This document shows, in pieces, positions 34,627 through 42,704 of a stretch of DNA of 64,000 bases (the stretch's first letter is position 1; the number at the start of each line of letters is the position of its first letter). The position numbers and the translations under genes are program-made. A model generated the notes under the pieces. It did no database searches. It had not been told where the DNA came from and worked only from the letters and a program-made list of their open reading frames with translations. The stretch is from Chryseobacterium sp. SORGH_AS_0447. Lineage in GTDB: Bacteria; Bacteroidota; Bacteroidia; Flavobacteriales; Weeksellaceae. Location: the NCBI RefSeq assembly GCF_030818695.1, contig NZ_JAUTAR010000001.1, positions 1,668,501-1,732,500 on the forward strand, in the 5' to 3' direction.

Positions 34627-34719
34627 ATGCGAAATCTCAGGAGCGAAAACCTGATTTTCATTTTTGGAATCTGTATTTTATCAATAGCTTTGCAGCTGTA
34701 TAATTATCAACAGAACTGA
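34627..34719 (+). CDS. possible 30-residue single-TM peptide
   Basis: An ATG at 34627 opens MRNLRSENLIFIFGICILSI and ten more residues before TGA. A positively charged N-terminus precedes one hydrophobic helix (9-23), which is the plan of small bacterial membrane peptides. It lies in the 199-bp gap between mscS-like and pdxJ genes, with no clear promoter element of its own. Coding status is uncertain. Confidence 0.25.
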   Translation: MRNLRSENLIFIFGICILSIALQLYNYQQN

Positions 34720-34774
34720 TGGTATTATTTCATGTATTGTCCGTCAGGTTATATTTAAAATTTATCATTAGAAG

Positions 34775-35494
34775 ATGACAAAACTAAGTGTAAACATCAA
34801 TAAAATTGCCACCTTACGAAATGCAAGAGGCGGTGAAACACCAAGCGTAGCGGAAGCTGCCGTGAAGATCCAGGAATTCGGTGGACAGGGGATTACCATT
34901 CACCCGAGACCAGACGAAAGGCATATTACCAGAAAAGATGTTTACGACCTGAAGCCGCTGGTTACGACAGAATTTAATATTGAAGGAAATCCGCACAGGC
35001 CTTTTATCGATATGGTCCTGGAGGTAAAGCCCGAGCAGGTAACGCTGGTTCCCGATGCTGATGATGCCATCACTTCCAATGCCGGCTGGGATACGAAAAA
35101 GCACCTGGATTTTCTTACTGAAATTATTGCTGAATTCAAAAATGCAGGGATCCGTACTTCTATTTTTCTTGACCCGAATCCCGAAATGGTAGAATATGCT
35201 GCCAAAACCGGGACAGACCGTATTGAACTGTATACGGAAGCCTATGCAAAAAATTATGTACAGAATAAAGAAGCGGCAATAAAGCCTTATTACGATACGG
35301 CAGTGCTTGCAGCCGATTTTGGACTGGGCATCAATGCAGGACACGATTTAAGCTTAGACAATTTAAAATACTTTGCCGACCAGATCCCGAACCTTCTTGA
35401 GGTTTCCATCGGCCATGCTTTGATCTCCGAAGCGCTGTATATGGGATTGGAGAACACCGTTCAGGCTTATCTGAAAAGGCTGGCAAAGTGGTAG
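34775..35494 (+). CDS. pdxJ: pyridoxine 5'-phosphate synthase PdxJ
   Basis: A 239-residue TIM-barrel enzyme that condenses 1-deoxyxylulose 5-phosphate with 3-amino-2-oxopropyl phosphate to make pyridoxine 5'-phosphate. Signatures are [17 protein letters not shown] at the N-terminus, [27 protein letters not shown] and the C-terminal [13 protein letters not shown] and [11 protein letters not shown]. Length matches the family. The start at 34775 follows the usual PdxJ N-terminus. Apparently monocistronic. Confidence 0.95.
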   Translation: MTKLSVNINKIATLRNARGGETPSVAEAAVKIQEFGGQGITIHPRPDERHITRKDVYDLKPLVTTEFNIEGNPHRPFIDMVLEVKPEQVTLVPDADDAITSNAGWDTKKHLDFLTEIIAEFKNAGIRTSIFLDPNPEMVEYAAKTGTDRIELYTEAYAKNYVQNKEAAIKPYYDTAVLAADFGLGINAGHDLSLDNLKYFADQIPNLLEVSIGHALISEALYMGLENTVQAYLKRLAKW

Positions 35495-35498
35495 AGTA

Positions 35499-35735
35499 GC
35501 TGGGTGCTGGAGCTGGAAGTTATTAAAGTACAAAATTTGAATGATATCCGTTATGATTATCGGTGTGATCAAAAAATAAAAGACAAGTTTTAAAATACTT
35601 CACCTTTGTGAACACCCAGCTTTCCGCACCCATCATCCAGCCAAAAACATTCAGAACAATTTAAAAATGCCAACAGCTGCAATTTTCATCTCCGAAAACT
35701 TCCGGCTTCCCGCATCCATCATCCATCCAAAAAAC
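35499..35735. repeat. dispersed GCTGGA/TTCCAGC units flanking a spacer
   Basis: GCTGGGTGCTGGAGCTGGAA (35501-35520) is followed by inverted-sense units CACCCAGCTTTCCGCACCCA (35612-35631) and AACTTCCGGCTTCCCGCATC (35697-35716). Between pdxJ and the hydrolase gene there is nothing else. The units belong to the same family as those at 22187 and 44912. Confidence 0.5.
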
Positions 35736-35741
35736 AAACCT

Positions 35742-36521
35742 ATGCAAATCCTAAATTCAAAAATATTCGGTGAAAACCTTTCTTCAACACCGCTATTGGT
35801 ATTCCACGGCCTGTTCGGAATGCTTGATAACTGGGGAACCTTCGGAAAAGATTTCGGGGAACTGATGCCGACACATCTGATCGATCTCCGCAATCATGGA
35901 AGAAGCTTTCATTCGGAAGATATGTCTCACGATGATCTGGCAGACGATATTCTTCGGTATATGGATCATTACGGAATTGAAAAAGCGCATATTCTGGGAC
36001 ATTCGTTAGGTGGAAAAGCCGTAATGCAGTTTGCGATAAAATATCCTGAAAAAGTAGAGCGGTTGATTGTGGTCGATATTTCGCCGAAAGCCTACCCGCC
36101 GCATCATCAGGGAATTATAAAAGCATTGGAAACGGTGGATTTTAATACGGTAAATTCCAGAAGTGAGGTAGAAGCGGTTTTAAGCCAGTATATTCCGGAA
36201 AGATCGACCATTCAGTTTTTAACCAAAAACCTGTATTGGGACGAAAACAAAAAACTGAACTGGAGGTTTAACCTGAAAACATTGTCGGAAAAGTACAATC
36301 AGTTTGTGTCGAATGCTATAAAGTACGGGGTTTTTCCAGGGCCGACTTTATTTATCGCCGGGGAAAAATCAAACTACATTCTTCCGCAGGACCAATTTGC
36401 CATTAAGCAGCAGTTCCCTAAAGCGGAATTCGTAACCATAAAAAATGCCGGACACTGGGTACAGGCAGAAAATCCTGTTGATTTTGCAAAGGTGGTCAAA
36501 GAATTTTTACCTATCCCATAA
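35742..36521 (+). CDS. alpha/beta hydrolase
   Basis: A 259-residue alpha/beta-hydrolase of the YbfF/esterase type. The oxyanion HG motif is VFHGLFG, the nucleophile elbow is GHSLGG, and the C-terminal catalytic His lies in NAGHWVQAENP. The ATG at 35742 (MQILNSK) is used; an upstream in-frame ATG at 35667 would read through a dispersed intergenic repeat. Broad-specificity acyl-ester hydrolysis in the cytoplasm is expected; the substrate is unknown. Confidence 0.9.
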   Translation: MQILNSKIFGENLSSTPLLVFHGLFGMLDNWGTFGKDFGELMPTHLIDLRNHGRSFHSEDMSHDDLADDILRYMDHYGIEKAHILGHSLGGKAVMQFAIKYPEKVERLIVVDISPKAYPPHHQGIIKALETVDFNTVNSRSEVEAVLSQYIPERSTIQFLTKNLYWDENKKLNWRFNLKTLSEKYNQFVSNAIKYGVFPGPTLFIAGEKSNYILPQDQFAIKQQFPKAEFVTIKNAGHWVQAENPVDFAKVVKEFLPIP

Positions 36522-36544
36522 TATACAAATGGTCTGATTTTGAA

Positions 36545-36574
36545 TTGTTAAAATTTTCTTAAAACATACATTTA
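36545..36574 (+). promoter_or_regulatory. putative promoter of the graspetide cluster
   Basis: TTG (36545-36547), a 19-bp spacer and TACATTTA (36567-36574) match the Bacteroidota promoter TTG-N19-TAnnTTTG except for the final base. The predicted start leaves a leader of about 55 nt before the first precursor. Confidence 0.4.
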
Positions 36575-36636
36575 TTCTTCTTAGTGTGAATTTTTTTAAT
36601 ACTTTAGTGACTCCTAAATCACTAAATATTAATGCT

Positions 36637-36852
36637 ATGGAAAATAAGAAATCCAAAAAGCCTTTTTTTGCTTCTTTTCTCGAAAAGCAAATCCAGGATC
36701 CTGAAAAAATTAAAGGAGGATCCGGCGTTGTTACTTCACCGGCAGAAGATAACATCACCTCAGTTCTTAAGGATAATTTAACGGCTCCTAATTATGATGC
36801 CGTAACGATGAGGTTTCCGTCCGACAGTGATGCCGCTGAGGATCTGGATTAA
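36637..36852 (+). CDS. graspetide precursor peptide 1
   Basis: A 71-residue RiPP precursor. The leader MENKKSKKPFFASFLEKQ contains the PFFASFLEKQ helix recognised by microviridin-type ATP-grasp ligases and ends in KIKGG, a double-glycine processing site. The core has three Thr-x4-Asp units (TSPAED, TSVLKD, TAPNYD) with two-residue linkers, then the microviridin-like TMRFPSDSD and an acidic tail. The core has Arg where most microviridins have Lys, so the Lys-based amide crosslink should be absent. The ATG at 36637 follows the leader consensus. First of four tandem precursors. Confidence 0.92.
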   Translation: MENKKSKKPFFASFLEKQIQDPEKIKGGSGVVTSPAEDNITSVLKDNLTAPNYDAVTMRFPSDSDAAEDLD

Positions 36853-37024
36853 TCATCAGTAATTCCCGCAGTTTTTCATCAACAACTCTTTTATTCCTGC
36901 ATCCACGGAATGTCTTTTTCAGTTTAAATAAAGCTACTTAGACTTTTCGTGCATTCTAGCCTTAAAATTGAGTTTTTGTATGGGTTGCGGATTACCACAG
37001 CTTTCAATTAACGATCATTACATT

Positions 37025-37240
37025 ATGAAAAATAAAAATCCTAAAAAGCCGTTCTTCGCTTCTTTTTTGGAGAAGCAGATCCAGGAGCCTCACAAAGTAA
37101 AAGGAGGGTCGGAAACTTCTACCGGAGTACTGAAAGACAATGTTACGGCACCAACGACAGACAGTCTTACGAAGCCGGGAGAGGATACCGTAAGCATGAA
37201 GTATCCGTCCGACAGCGATGAAGGCGGTAACGAGTTATAA
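37025..37240 (+). CDS. graspetide precursor peptide 2
   Basis: A 71-residue precursor with leader PFFASFLEKQIQEPHKVKGG. The core has TGVLKD, TAPTTD and TKPGED, each a Thr-x4-Asp unit separated by two residues, then SMKYPSDSD. The first ring donor of the final core is Ser rather than Thr. VLKDN-T-AP is shared with precursor 1, pointing to duplication. The ATG at 37025 is chosen because the upstream in-frame extension lacks leader similarity. Confidence 0.92.
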   Translation: MKNKNPKKPFFASFLEKQIQEPHKVKGGSETSTGVLKDNVTAPTTDSLTKPGEDTVSMKYPSDSDEGGNEL

Positions 37241-37275
37241 ACTAGACCAGACAACCAATTCAAATTACAAACATT

Positions 37276-37518
37276 ATGAAAAAGAAAGACAAAAAACCCT
37301 TTTTTGCTTCATTTTTAGAAAAGCAGATCGAGCATCCTGAAGGAATTCAGGGCGGCGCCACCAATCCCAAAGCCGATATCGTAACCATTCCGGAAAGAGA
37401 TGCCGTGACTTCTCCTACCATTGATGGTCCGATCACTTTAAAATATCCTTCTGACAGCGATGACGGCGGATACGACCCGGTACCCCCTGGAGATGATCCA
37501 CATACTCCGGCACCTTAA
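37276..37518 (+). CDS. graspetide precursor peptide 3
   Basis: An 80-residue precursor starting MKKKDKKPFFASFLEKQ and ending its leader in GIQGG. The core has TNPKAD, TIPERD and TSPTID, then TLKYPSDSDDGG. It carries an extra Pro/Asp-rich tail (YDPVPPGDDPHTPAP) absent from the other three, which could be a follower segment or be removed after modification. It begins 35 bp after precursor 2. Confidence 0.92.
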   Translation: MKKKDKKPFFASFLEKQIEHPEGIQGGATNPKADIVTIPERDAVTSPTIDGPITLKYPSDSDDGGYDPVPPGDDPHTPAP

Positions 37519-37551
37519 TAACAAACAAGAATACAATCAAAATTAAATCAT

Positions 37552-37776
37552 ATGAAAAACAAGAATTCAAAAAAGAAGCCTTTTTTCGCATCGTTTTTAG
37601 AAAAACAGATTCAGGATCCTGAAAAAATCAAAGGGGGAACAGATGTTTCTTCTCCTCTTCAGGACGGGGTAATCACTACAAACAAGATTACCGATCAGCC
37701 TACCAAGCCGACGCTGGATATGGTTCAGACCATGAAATATCCTTCGGACGGTGATGACGATGTTCCTACTGTCTAA
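37552..37776 (+). CDS. graspetide precursor peptide 4
   Basis: A 74-residue precursor with leader KKPFFASFLEKQIQDPEKIK and GG. The core has SSPLQD (Ser donor), TNKITD and TKPTLD, then TMKYPSDGDDD, where Gly replaces the second Ser of the PSDSD core. Linkers between units are longer (GVIT, QP, MVQ) than in precursors 1 and 2. It is the last precursor before the internal terminator. Confidence 0.92.
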   Translation: MKNKNSKKKPFFASFLEKQIQDPEKIKGGTDVSSPLQDGVITTNKITDQPTKPTLDMVQTMKYPSDGDDDVPTV

Positions 37777-37810
37777 TCAATTTTCAGTACACATTACAAA
37801 TTATATCAGG

Positions 37811-37839
37811 GGAAACTTACATTCTAAGTTTCCTTTTTT
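37811..37839 (+). terminator. intrinsic terminator/attenuator between precursors and ligases
   Basis: GGAAACTT and AAGTTTCC (37811-37818 and 37826-37833) form a perfect 8-bp stem with a 7-nt loop, followed by six T. It lies 35 bp after precursor 4 and 15 bp before the first ligase start. Partial read-through would give much more precursor than ligase mRNA. Confidence 0.8.
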
Positions 37840-37853
37840 AATAAAACGGCTCC

Positions 37854-38810
37854 ATGATTCTCTGCATCACCCACTCTCAGGATTTTTACAATATTGATCT
37901 CTTTTTTGATTATTTACAGACCAAAGATATTCCGTATTTCAGGCTGAATTCCGACCGTTTGAACCATCTCCAGAAAATCAGTCTTCAGGACGGTTTTTTT
38001 GAATTAACGGATGAATCCGGGAACACGCTTGATTCCAGGACAATAAAAGCGGTATGGCATCGGAAATCCTGGGGAATCACCATTCCGGAAGAACTGGATG
38101 AAAGCTATGCCCGAATTTTTCTGAAAGAATATGCAAGCCTTCATTACAATCTTTTTACTTTGCTGGAAGATGTACCCTGGATCAATCCGCTCCAGAATGA
38201 GAACAAGATAGACGGCAATAAAATCCACCAGCTCAAACTGGCTAAGAAGAATCATTTAGTTATTCCGAAAACCATTTTTTCCAATGATCCTGAAAAGATA
38301 ACCGGATTTTTCTACGAAAGCTGTCATGGGAAAATGATCGCCAAACTTCACGGGGTGATTTCAAAATCGATGGGTGGGGAAAACCTGCTTTCGACGCATA
38401 TTATTGACGATGATTCCCTGGAAAATATGGAAGATATTGTCTACTGCCCGATGATCTTCCAGCCTTATATCGAAAAAGAATATGAGCTCAGGATCGTCTA
38501 TCTCGACGGAGAATTTTTTACCGGAAAAATCAACAACAGCGAAAATGCAGACTGGAGGATTGCACAGGGAAATTATTTCTGGTCCGAATATTATCTGTCA
38601 GAAGAGATTAAAGCCAACCTCACATCGATGATGAAAGAAATGGGACTGTACATCGGAGCGATTGATATGATCAGAAGCAAGGACGGAAATTACTACTTTC
38701 TGGAAGTCAATCCGCAGGGAGAATGGGGCATGCTGCAAAAAGAGCTGGGTTTCCCGATTGCGGAAAGAATAGCCGACAACCTTATCAAAAGAATGAAAAC
38801 CAATGAATAA
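37854..38810 (+). CDS. graspetide ATP-grasp ligase 1 (MvdC/MvdD family)
   Basis: A 318-residue RimK-type ATP-grasp ligase of the microviridin family, which activates Asp/Glu side-chain carboxylates as acyl phosphates and joins them to Thr/Ser hydroxyls or Lys amines in the precursor core. The N-terminal domain (DIPYFRLNSDRL, IKAVWHRKSWG) binds the leader. The central and C-terminal parts carry the ATP-grasp elements (KMIAKLHG, CPMIFQPYIEKEYELRIVYL, YYFLEVNPQGEWG with the Mg-binding Glu and Asn). It overlaps the second ligase by 8 bp. Whether it makes esters or amides cannot be read from sequence alone. Confidence 0.9.
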   Translation: MILCITHSQDFYNIDLFFDYLQTKDIPYFRLNSDRLNHLQKISLQDGFFELTDESGNTLDSRTIKAVWHRKSWGITIPEELDESYARIFLKEYASLHYNLFTLLEDVPWINPLQNENKIDGNKIHQLKLAKKNHLVIPKTIFSNDPEKITGFFYESCHGKMIAKLHGVISKSMGGENLLSTHIIDDDSLENMEDIVYCPMIFQPYIEKEYELRIVYLDGEFFTGKINNSENADWRIAQGNYFWSEYYLSEEIKANLTSMMKEMGLYIGAIDMIRSKDGNYYFLEVNPQGEWGMLQKELGFPIAERIADNLIKRMKTNE

Positions 38811-39807
38811 AATTTTAATCATTACCCATACCGGAGATAATTTCTCCATTGAAAAAGTAACGGAATATATCGATAAGAACGGATGCGAAGTCATTCGTTT
38901 CGACGTAGACCTTTATCCGTTGAAAAATAAGCTTTCCACCCGTTTTGAAGACGGGAAGTGGATCACTGTTCTCGAAACACCGGAGAAAAAGTACCGTCTT
39001 GACGATATTTCAGCCATCTGGTACCGAAGAGCTTACAATATCGGAAACGGCCTGAAAGAAGAGCTCGACGGAAAATTCCTGGGAGCTGCGCTGGGCGAAA
39101 TCCGCAACACGCTGTTCGGGTTTTTCGAATCTGCGGAGGTGTATTCATTAGGTAAACCGAGCGTATACCGTAGGCTCGACAGCAAAGAAGAACAGCTGAA
39201 AATTGCAGATAAAATCGGACTTAAGATTCCGGAAACCTGCATCACCAATAATCCCGAAGAGGCTAAACAGTTTGTGCTGAAGCACCAGAACGTAGTTGCC
39301 AAAATGCAGACCGGATTTGCGATTTATGAAGATGGGGTAGAAAGTGTGGTTTTTACCAATGTCATCAACGAGGAAAAGCTAGAGGAACTGGACACGCTGC
39401 TGTACTGCCCGATGCAGTTCCAGAAAAAAATTGAAAAGAAAAAAGAGCTTCGCGTGACTATTGTCGGACGGGATGTTTATGCTTTTGAGATCGATTCGCA
39501 GCAGTCGGAACGCGCAAAGATCGACTGGAGAAAAGACGGGGTTAACCTGATCGATAAATGGATTCCTACCGAACTTCCCACGGATATCGAAGCGAAATTA
39601 CTGGAACTTCTGGATGTTTACCACGTGGATTACGGAGCGATTGACATGATCGTTTCGCCGGAAGACGATTATTATTTCATCGAAATCAATGCAGCCGGTG
39701 AATTTTTCTGGCTGGACAACCTTACGGAAGGCAACCTGATTTCCAAAAGTATTGCCGATGTACTTTGCGATAAAGCTCCGAGAAGAAACAATATGGTTTT
39801 AGTATAA
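38803..39807 (+). CDS. graspetide ATP-grasp ligase 2 (MvdD/CdnC-like)
   Basis: A 334-residue homologue of the first ligase: VIRFDVDLYPLKNKL and ISAIWYRRAYN in the N-terminal domain, VVAKMQTGFA, CPMQFQKKIEKKKELRVTIV and YYFIEINAAGEFFWLD in the ATP-grasp core. The IRFD...WYRR pattern is close to the ester-forming MvdD and to CdnC of the Chryseobacterium chryseoviridin pathway. Translation is coupled to the first ligase through the 8-bp overlap. A strong terminator follows. No transporter or leader peptidase gene lies next to the cluster, so export must use a system elsewhere. Confidence 0.9.
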   Translation: MNKILIITHTGDNFSIEKVTEYIDKNGCEVIRFDVDLYPLKNKLSTRFEDGKWITVLETPEKKYRLDDISAIWYRRAYNIGNGLKEELDGKFLGAALGEIRNTLFGFFESAEVYSLGKPSVYRRLDSKEEQLKIADKIGLKIPETCITNNPEEAKQFVLKHQNVVAKMQTGFAIYEDGVESVVFTNVINEEKLEELDTLLYCPMQFQKKIEKKKELRVTIVGRDVYAFEIDSQQSERAKIDWRKDGVNLIDKWIPTELPTDIEAKLLELLDVYHVDYGAIDMIVSPEDDYYFIEINAAGEFFWLDNLTEGNLISKSIADVLCDKAPRRNNMVLV

Positions 39808-39826
39808 ATCGATAGTATACCATTAG

Positions 39827-39856
39827 ACCTTCAGGATTTTTAAAATCCTGAAGGTT
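39827..39856. terminator. intrinsic terminator ending the graspetide cluster
   Basis: ACCTTCAGGATTTT and AAAATCCTGAAGGT (39827-39840 and 39842-39855) form a 14-bp near-perfect palindrome with a T-rich downstream edge. It isolates the ligases from the regulator genes that follow. Confidence 0.8.
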
Positions 39857-40014
39857 TATTTAAAGCCCTAAATTTTATTTTCTAAAAGATATTTACTATT
39901 ATTGGGGTTATTCATATTATTTCTCAAAAAATTCAATCATTTCTCTTAATTTTCCCCCTGCCTGTATAGGATAATCTAAAAATAAACTTAATTTTATCCT
40001 CTAAAATGTGGTAA

Positions 40015-41444
40015 GTGCTGAAATTTTTTTCTCTTGTTTTTACGGTTATCTATTCTCTTGTCCTGGCGGGGACCGGAAACCCGGAAAAGAATCAGCTTTT
40101 CAGAAAAGCAGAGAGTGAGATCGTACTGTCCCCGGAACGGTCGATGGAAGTATTGGATTACATTGAAAAAAACTTTCCGCCTGATGATGAAGAATCGGGC
40201 CGGCTGATGTATTTAAGGGCAAAATCGCTTTATTACCAGAATAATCTTACGGAAGCTTTAAAAATTATCTCAAAAGAAAATGAGCATCTTTCTCCTGACC
40301 TGATGATTTTACGAAGAAACATTCTGTATTCATTCAATATCAAAGATACTTTCGTTCCGAAGGATATCACGGTGAATAACGATTACCGGTTTTCCGAAAA
40401 AGCAGGACAGCTGCTAACCCGTTTATCCGGCACAGGAAGGCCTGTTGCTCCTGCGGAATTGTCGGCGTTACTGAAAGAGGCCAGCGCCCATCATCTGGAA
40501 ATACAGCGGGAGAATATGCTTACCCTTTCAGAATATCTCGCGCAGCATGATCCCGGCCACAGGTATCAGGATTTTCTGAACCAAACCCGAATTCTTTATA
40601 AAAACGATCCGGCTTTTAAAATTCTGTATATCAAATATTTGCTTGAAAACAACAGGGCCGGAGAGGCTGATGTATTGATAGCAGAACTGCCCAGAGAAAA
40701 CCTTGAACAAAGCACGAACCTTTACCTGAAATACCGCTATTATGATCTTTTGGTCACTTATTATTCGAAAACCGGTCAGCATTTGGATTATAAAGAGGCG
40801 GTTCAGAAAAAGGAAGCTTTGTTTAATACCATTGACAGGGGCGCTTTTTCAGCCAAAAACAAATGGTTTGGCATCCTGGAAGAAAATTACAGGCATGAGC
40901 TGGATTCTGCGATAACCATCAGGCGGTATATTTTGTTCTCTTTTTTGGCATTGCGGTACTGCTGATTATCTTTATCTCGGTAAGGCTTCTTCAAATAAGG
41001 AATCAGATCAGCGAATATGAAGAGTTCCGGATCAAGCTCAGATTTAACCAGGATAAAAAAACAGTTCAGACCCAGGCCATCTCTGAGAAAACGGAGACCA
41101 TGCTCTTGCAGAGGCTGCAGGATTTTGAAAAGACTACTGATTATATACGTCCCGATATTTCCCTTCAGAACCTTGCTAAAAAGCTGGATACCAATACCAA
41201 ATATTTATCGGAAATCATCAACAAGCACAAGCAGAAGAACTTCAATACGTACATCAACGAGTTGAGGATCAATTATATTACCGATAAGCTAAAAGAAAAT
41301 ACCGTCTACAGAAATTACCAAATAAAATACCTTGCCGAAGAAAGCGGCTTTTCGACGCACAGTGCTTTTGCAGCGGCATTTAAGGCCGTCAATGGTCTGT
41401 CTCCGGCTCATTATATCCAATTGTTAAATCATAAAGAAGAATGA
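40015..41444 (+). pseudogene. TPR-membrane AraC-type regulator, split by one-base frameshift
   Basis: The first part (GTG start at 40015, signal-like hydrophobic N-terminus, TPR helices) ends prematurely after ITIRRYILFSF. In the next frame the protein continues as FGIAVLLIIFISVRLL (membrane helix), a linker, and an AraC-type DNA-binding domain with DISLQNLAKKLDTNTKYLSE and YLAEESGFSTHSAFAAAFK. One more T in the T6 run at 40941-40946 joins them into a 476-residue periplasmic-TPR/TM/HTH regulator, a common Flavobacteriia architecture. It follows the graspetide cluster and overlaps the next gene by 4 bp (ATGA). Confidence 0.8.
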
Positions 41445-42600
41445 AAGTACTGATTTTTATTATATTGATGTTTTCATGCTTTTCCTGCAGGACAGATCAT
41501 CCTGAAGAAGATAAGACAGTGGCACAAGCTGAAAAATTAATGCTTTCGGATCCTAAAAAATCGTTTGACCTTGCCCATAATTTATTAAAGGAACATTCTT
41601 TAGCCCATAATAATAAAGTCCGCAGCCTGTTTGTTCTTACCAATACTTCCAATATCCTGGGAAATCCGCTGGATGTCATAAAATATGGCAATCTGACGCT
41701 GGAAAGTGCGACAGAAGAGGGTGACGTCATTACAAAAATCAAAGCACTGACGTTGTTGGGGAATACATATCAGTCGATACAGCTGAACGAAAAATTACGT
41801 ACGAATCTGGATCAGGCTGAACAGTTGCTGTCTTCCCCCGCCGTTCCCGATTCGATGAACATTATACGGGGTAATATATTCTACCTGAAAGCCATGAACT
41901 ATTTCAGCAGCATGGACGGAAATATTGCCCTTTCTTATTTTGACAAAGCCATTCATCAGTACCTCCTATCCAAAGAGCCTGTTGCAAAGATTAATCTTAC
42001 GTTTGCGTACACCAACAAAGGATGGGCACTGATCGATCAGAAACGTTTCGACCTGGCAAAACAGAACTTTGCATTGGCCAGAGTAGATCCTCAATCTTCT
42101 CCGAACAGGTATCCGCCATTGTTCGTAGAAAGGATGGAAACAACTTCTGCACTTGCGGAAGCCAAGATGTATGCTGTGCAGAATGATCCTGACCGTTCCA
42201 ATGCCATTCTTTTCGGAATATTAAATGATCAGAAAAATATTCAGGTAAAAAAAGAGATTGAAAATGATATTTACAAGCTGTTAGCAGATAATTTTCTAAA
42301 AAAGAACGATGTTGCAAAGCACGATTACTATCAGAATCTGTACATCAGCCGTGCCAGCAAATACAATCAGATTGCAGCGGAACTCGTCAATAAACTCATT
42401 CAACAGGAAGGTGAAGCGTATGCTATAAAGAAGAAAGAAATCGACCGAAGTACTTTTTATTAACAGGTGCTTTGCTGCTGCTTACCCTGCCAATTGTCTT
42501 ATTTCTGATGAAAAAAACCATTAATCTGAGCAAAAAGTGTAAGAGCTTAAAAAAGGAGGTCTATGAAATACTACCTTCTGAAATTCAATTGGTTAGATAA
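41441..42600 (+). pseudogene. TPR lipoprotein/membrane protein, split by one-base frameshift
   Basis: The N-terminus (MKVLIFIILMFSCFSC) is a lipoprotein-type signal. It is followed by TPR-like helices (about 30-320) related to the sensor half of the preceding AraC regulator. The open frame stops at 42463, but one more A in CGAAG at 42447-42450 lets it run on as DRKYFLLTGALLLLTLPIVL to a TAA at 42598-42600. This gives 386 residues with a C-terminal membrane helix and a short basic tail, but no HTH. It may act as a sensor partner for the upstream regulator. Confidence 0.7.
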
Positions 42601-42652
42601 TTTATTTACCTGCCGGAATCATGAATATTCTGTAAAACCGGTACAGCTTTCC

Positions 42653-42683
42653 TTGATTTTTATAAAATGGACCGTTATTTTCG
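42653..42683 (+). promoter_or_regulatory. putative promoter of large T9SS protein
   Basis: TTG (42653-42655), a 20-bp spacer and TATTTTCG (42676-42683) match TTG-N20-TAnnTTTG with one mismatch, 22 bp before the ATG at 42705. Confidence 0.35.
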
Positions 42684-42704
42684 TACAACTAAACATCTAC
42701 GAAA

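Noticed and set aside
36545..39856. Reading the four short tandem genes as bacteriocin or microcin genes of the double-glycine type only
   Set aside because: The GG site is present, but the PFFASFLEKQ leader, PSDSD cores and adjacent ATP-grasp ligases identify graspetides.
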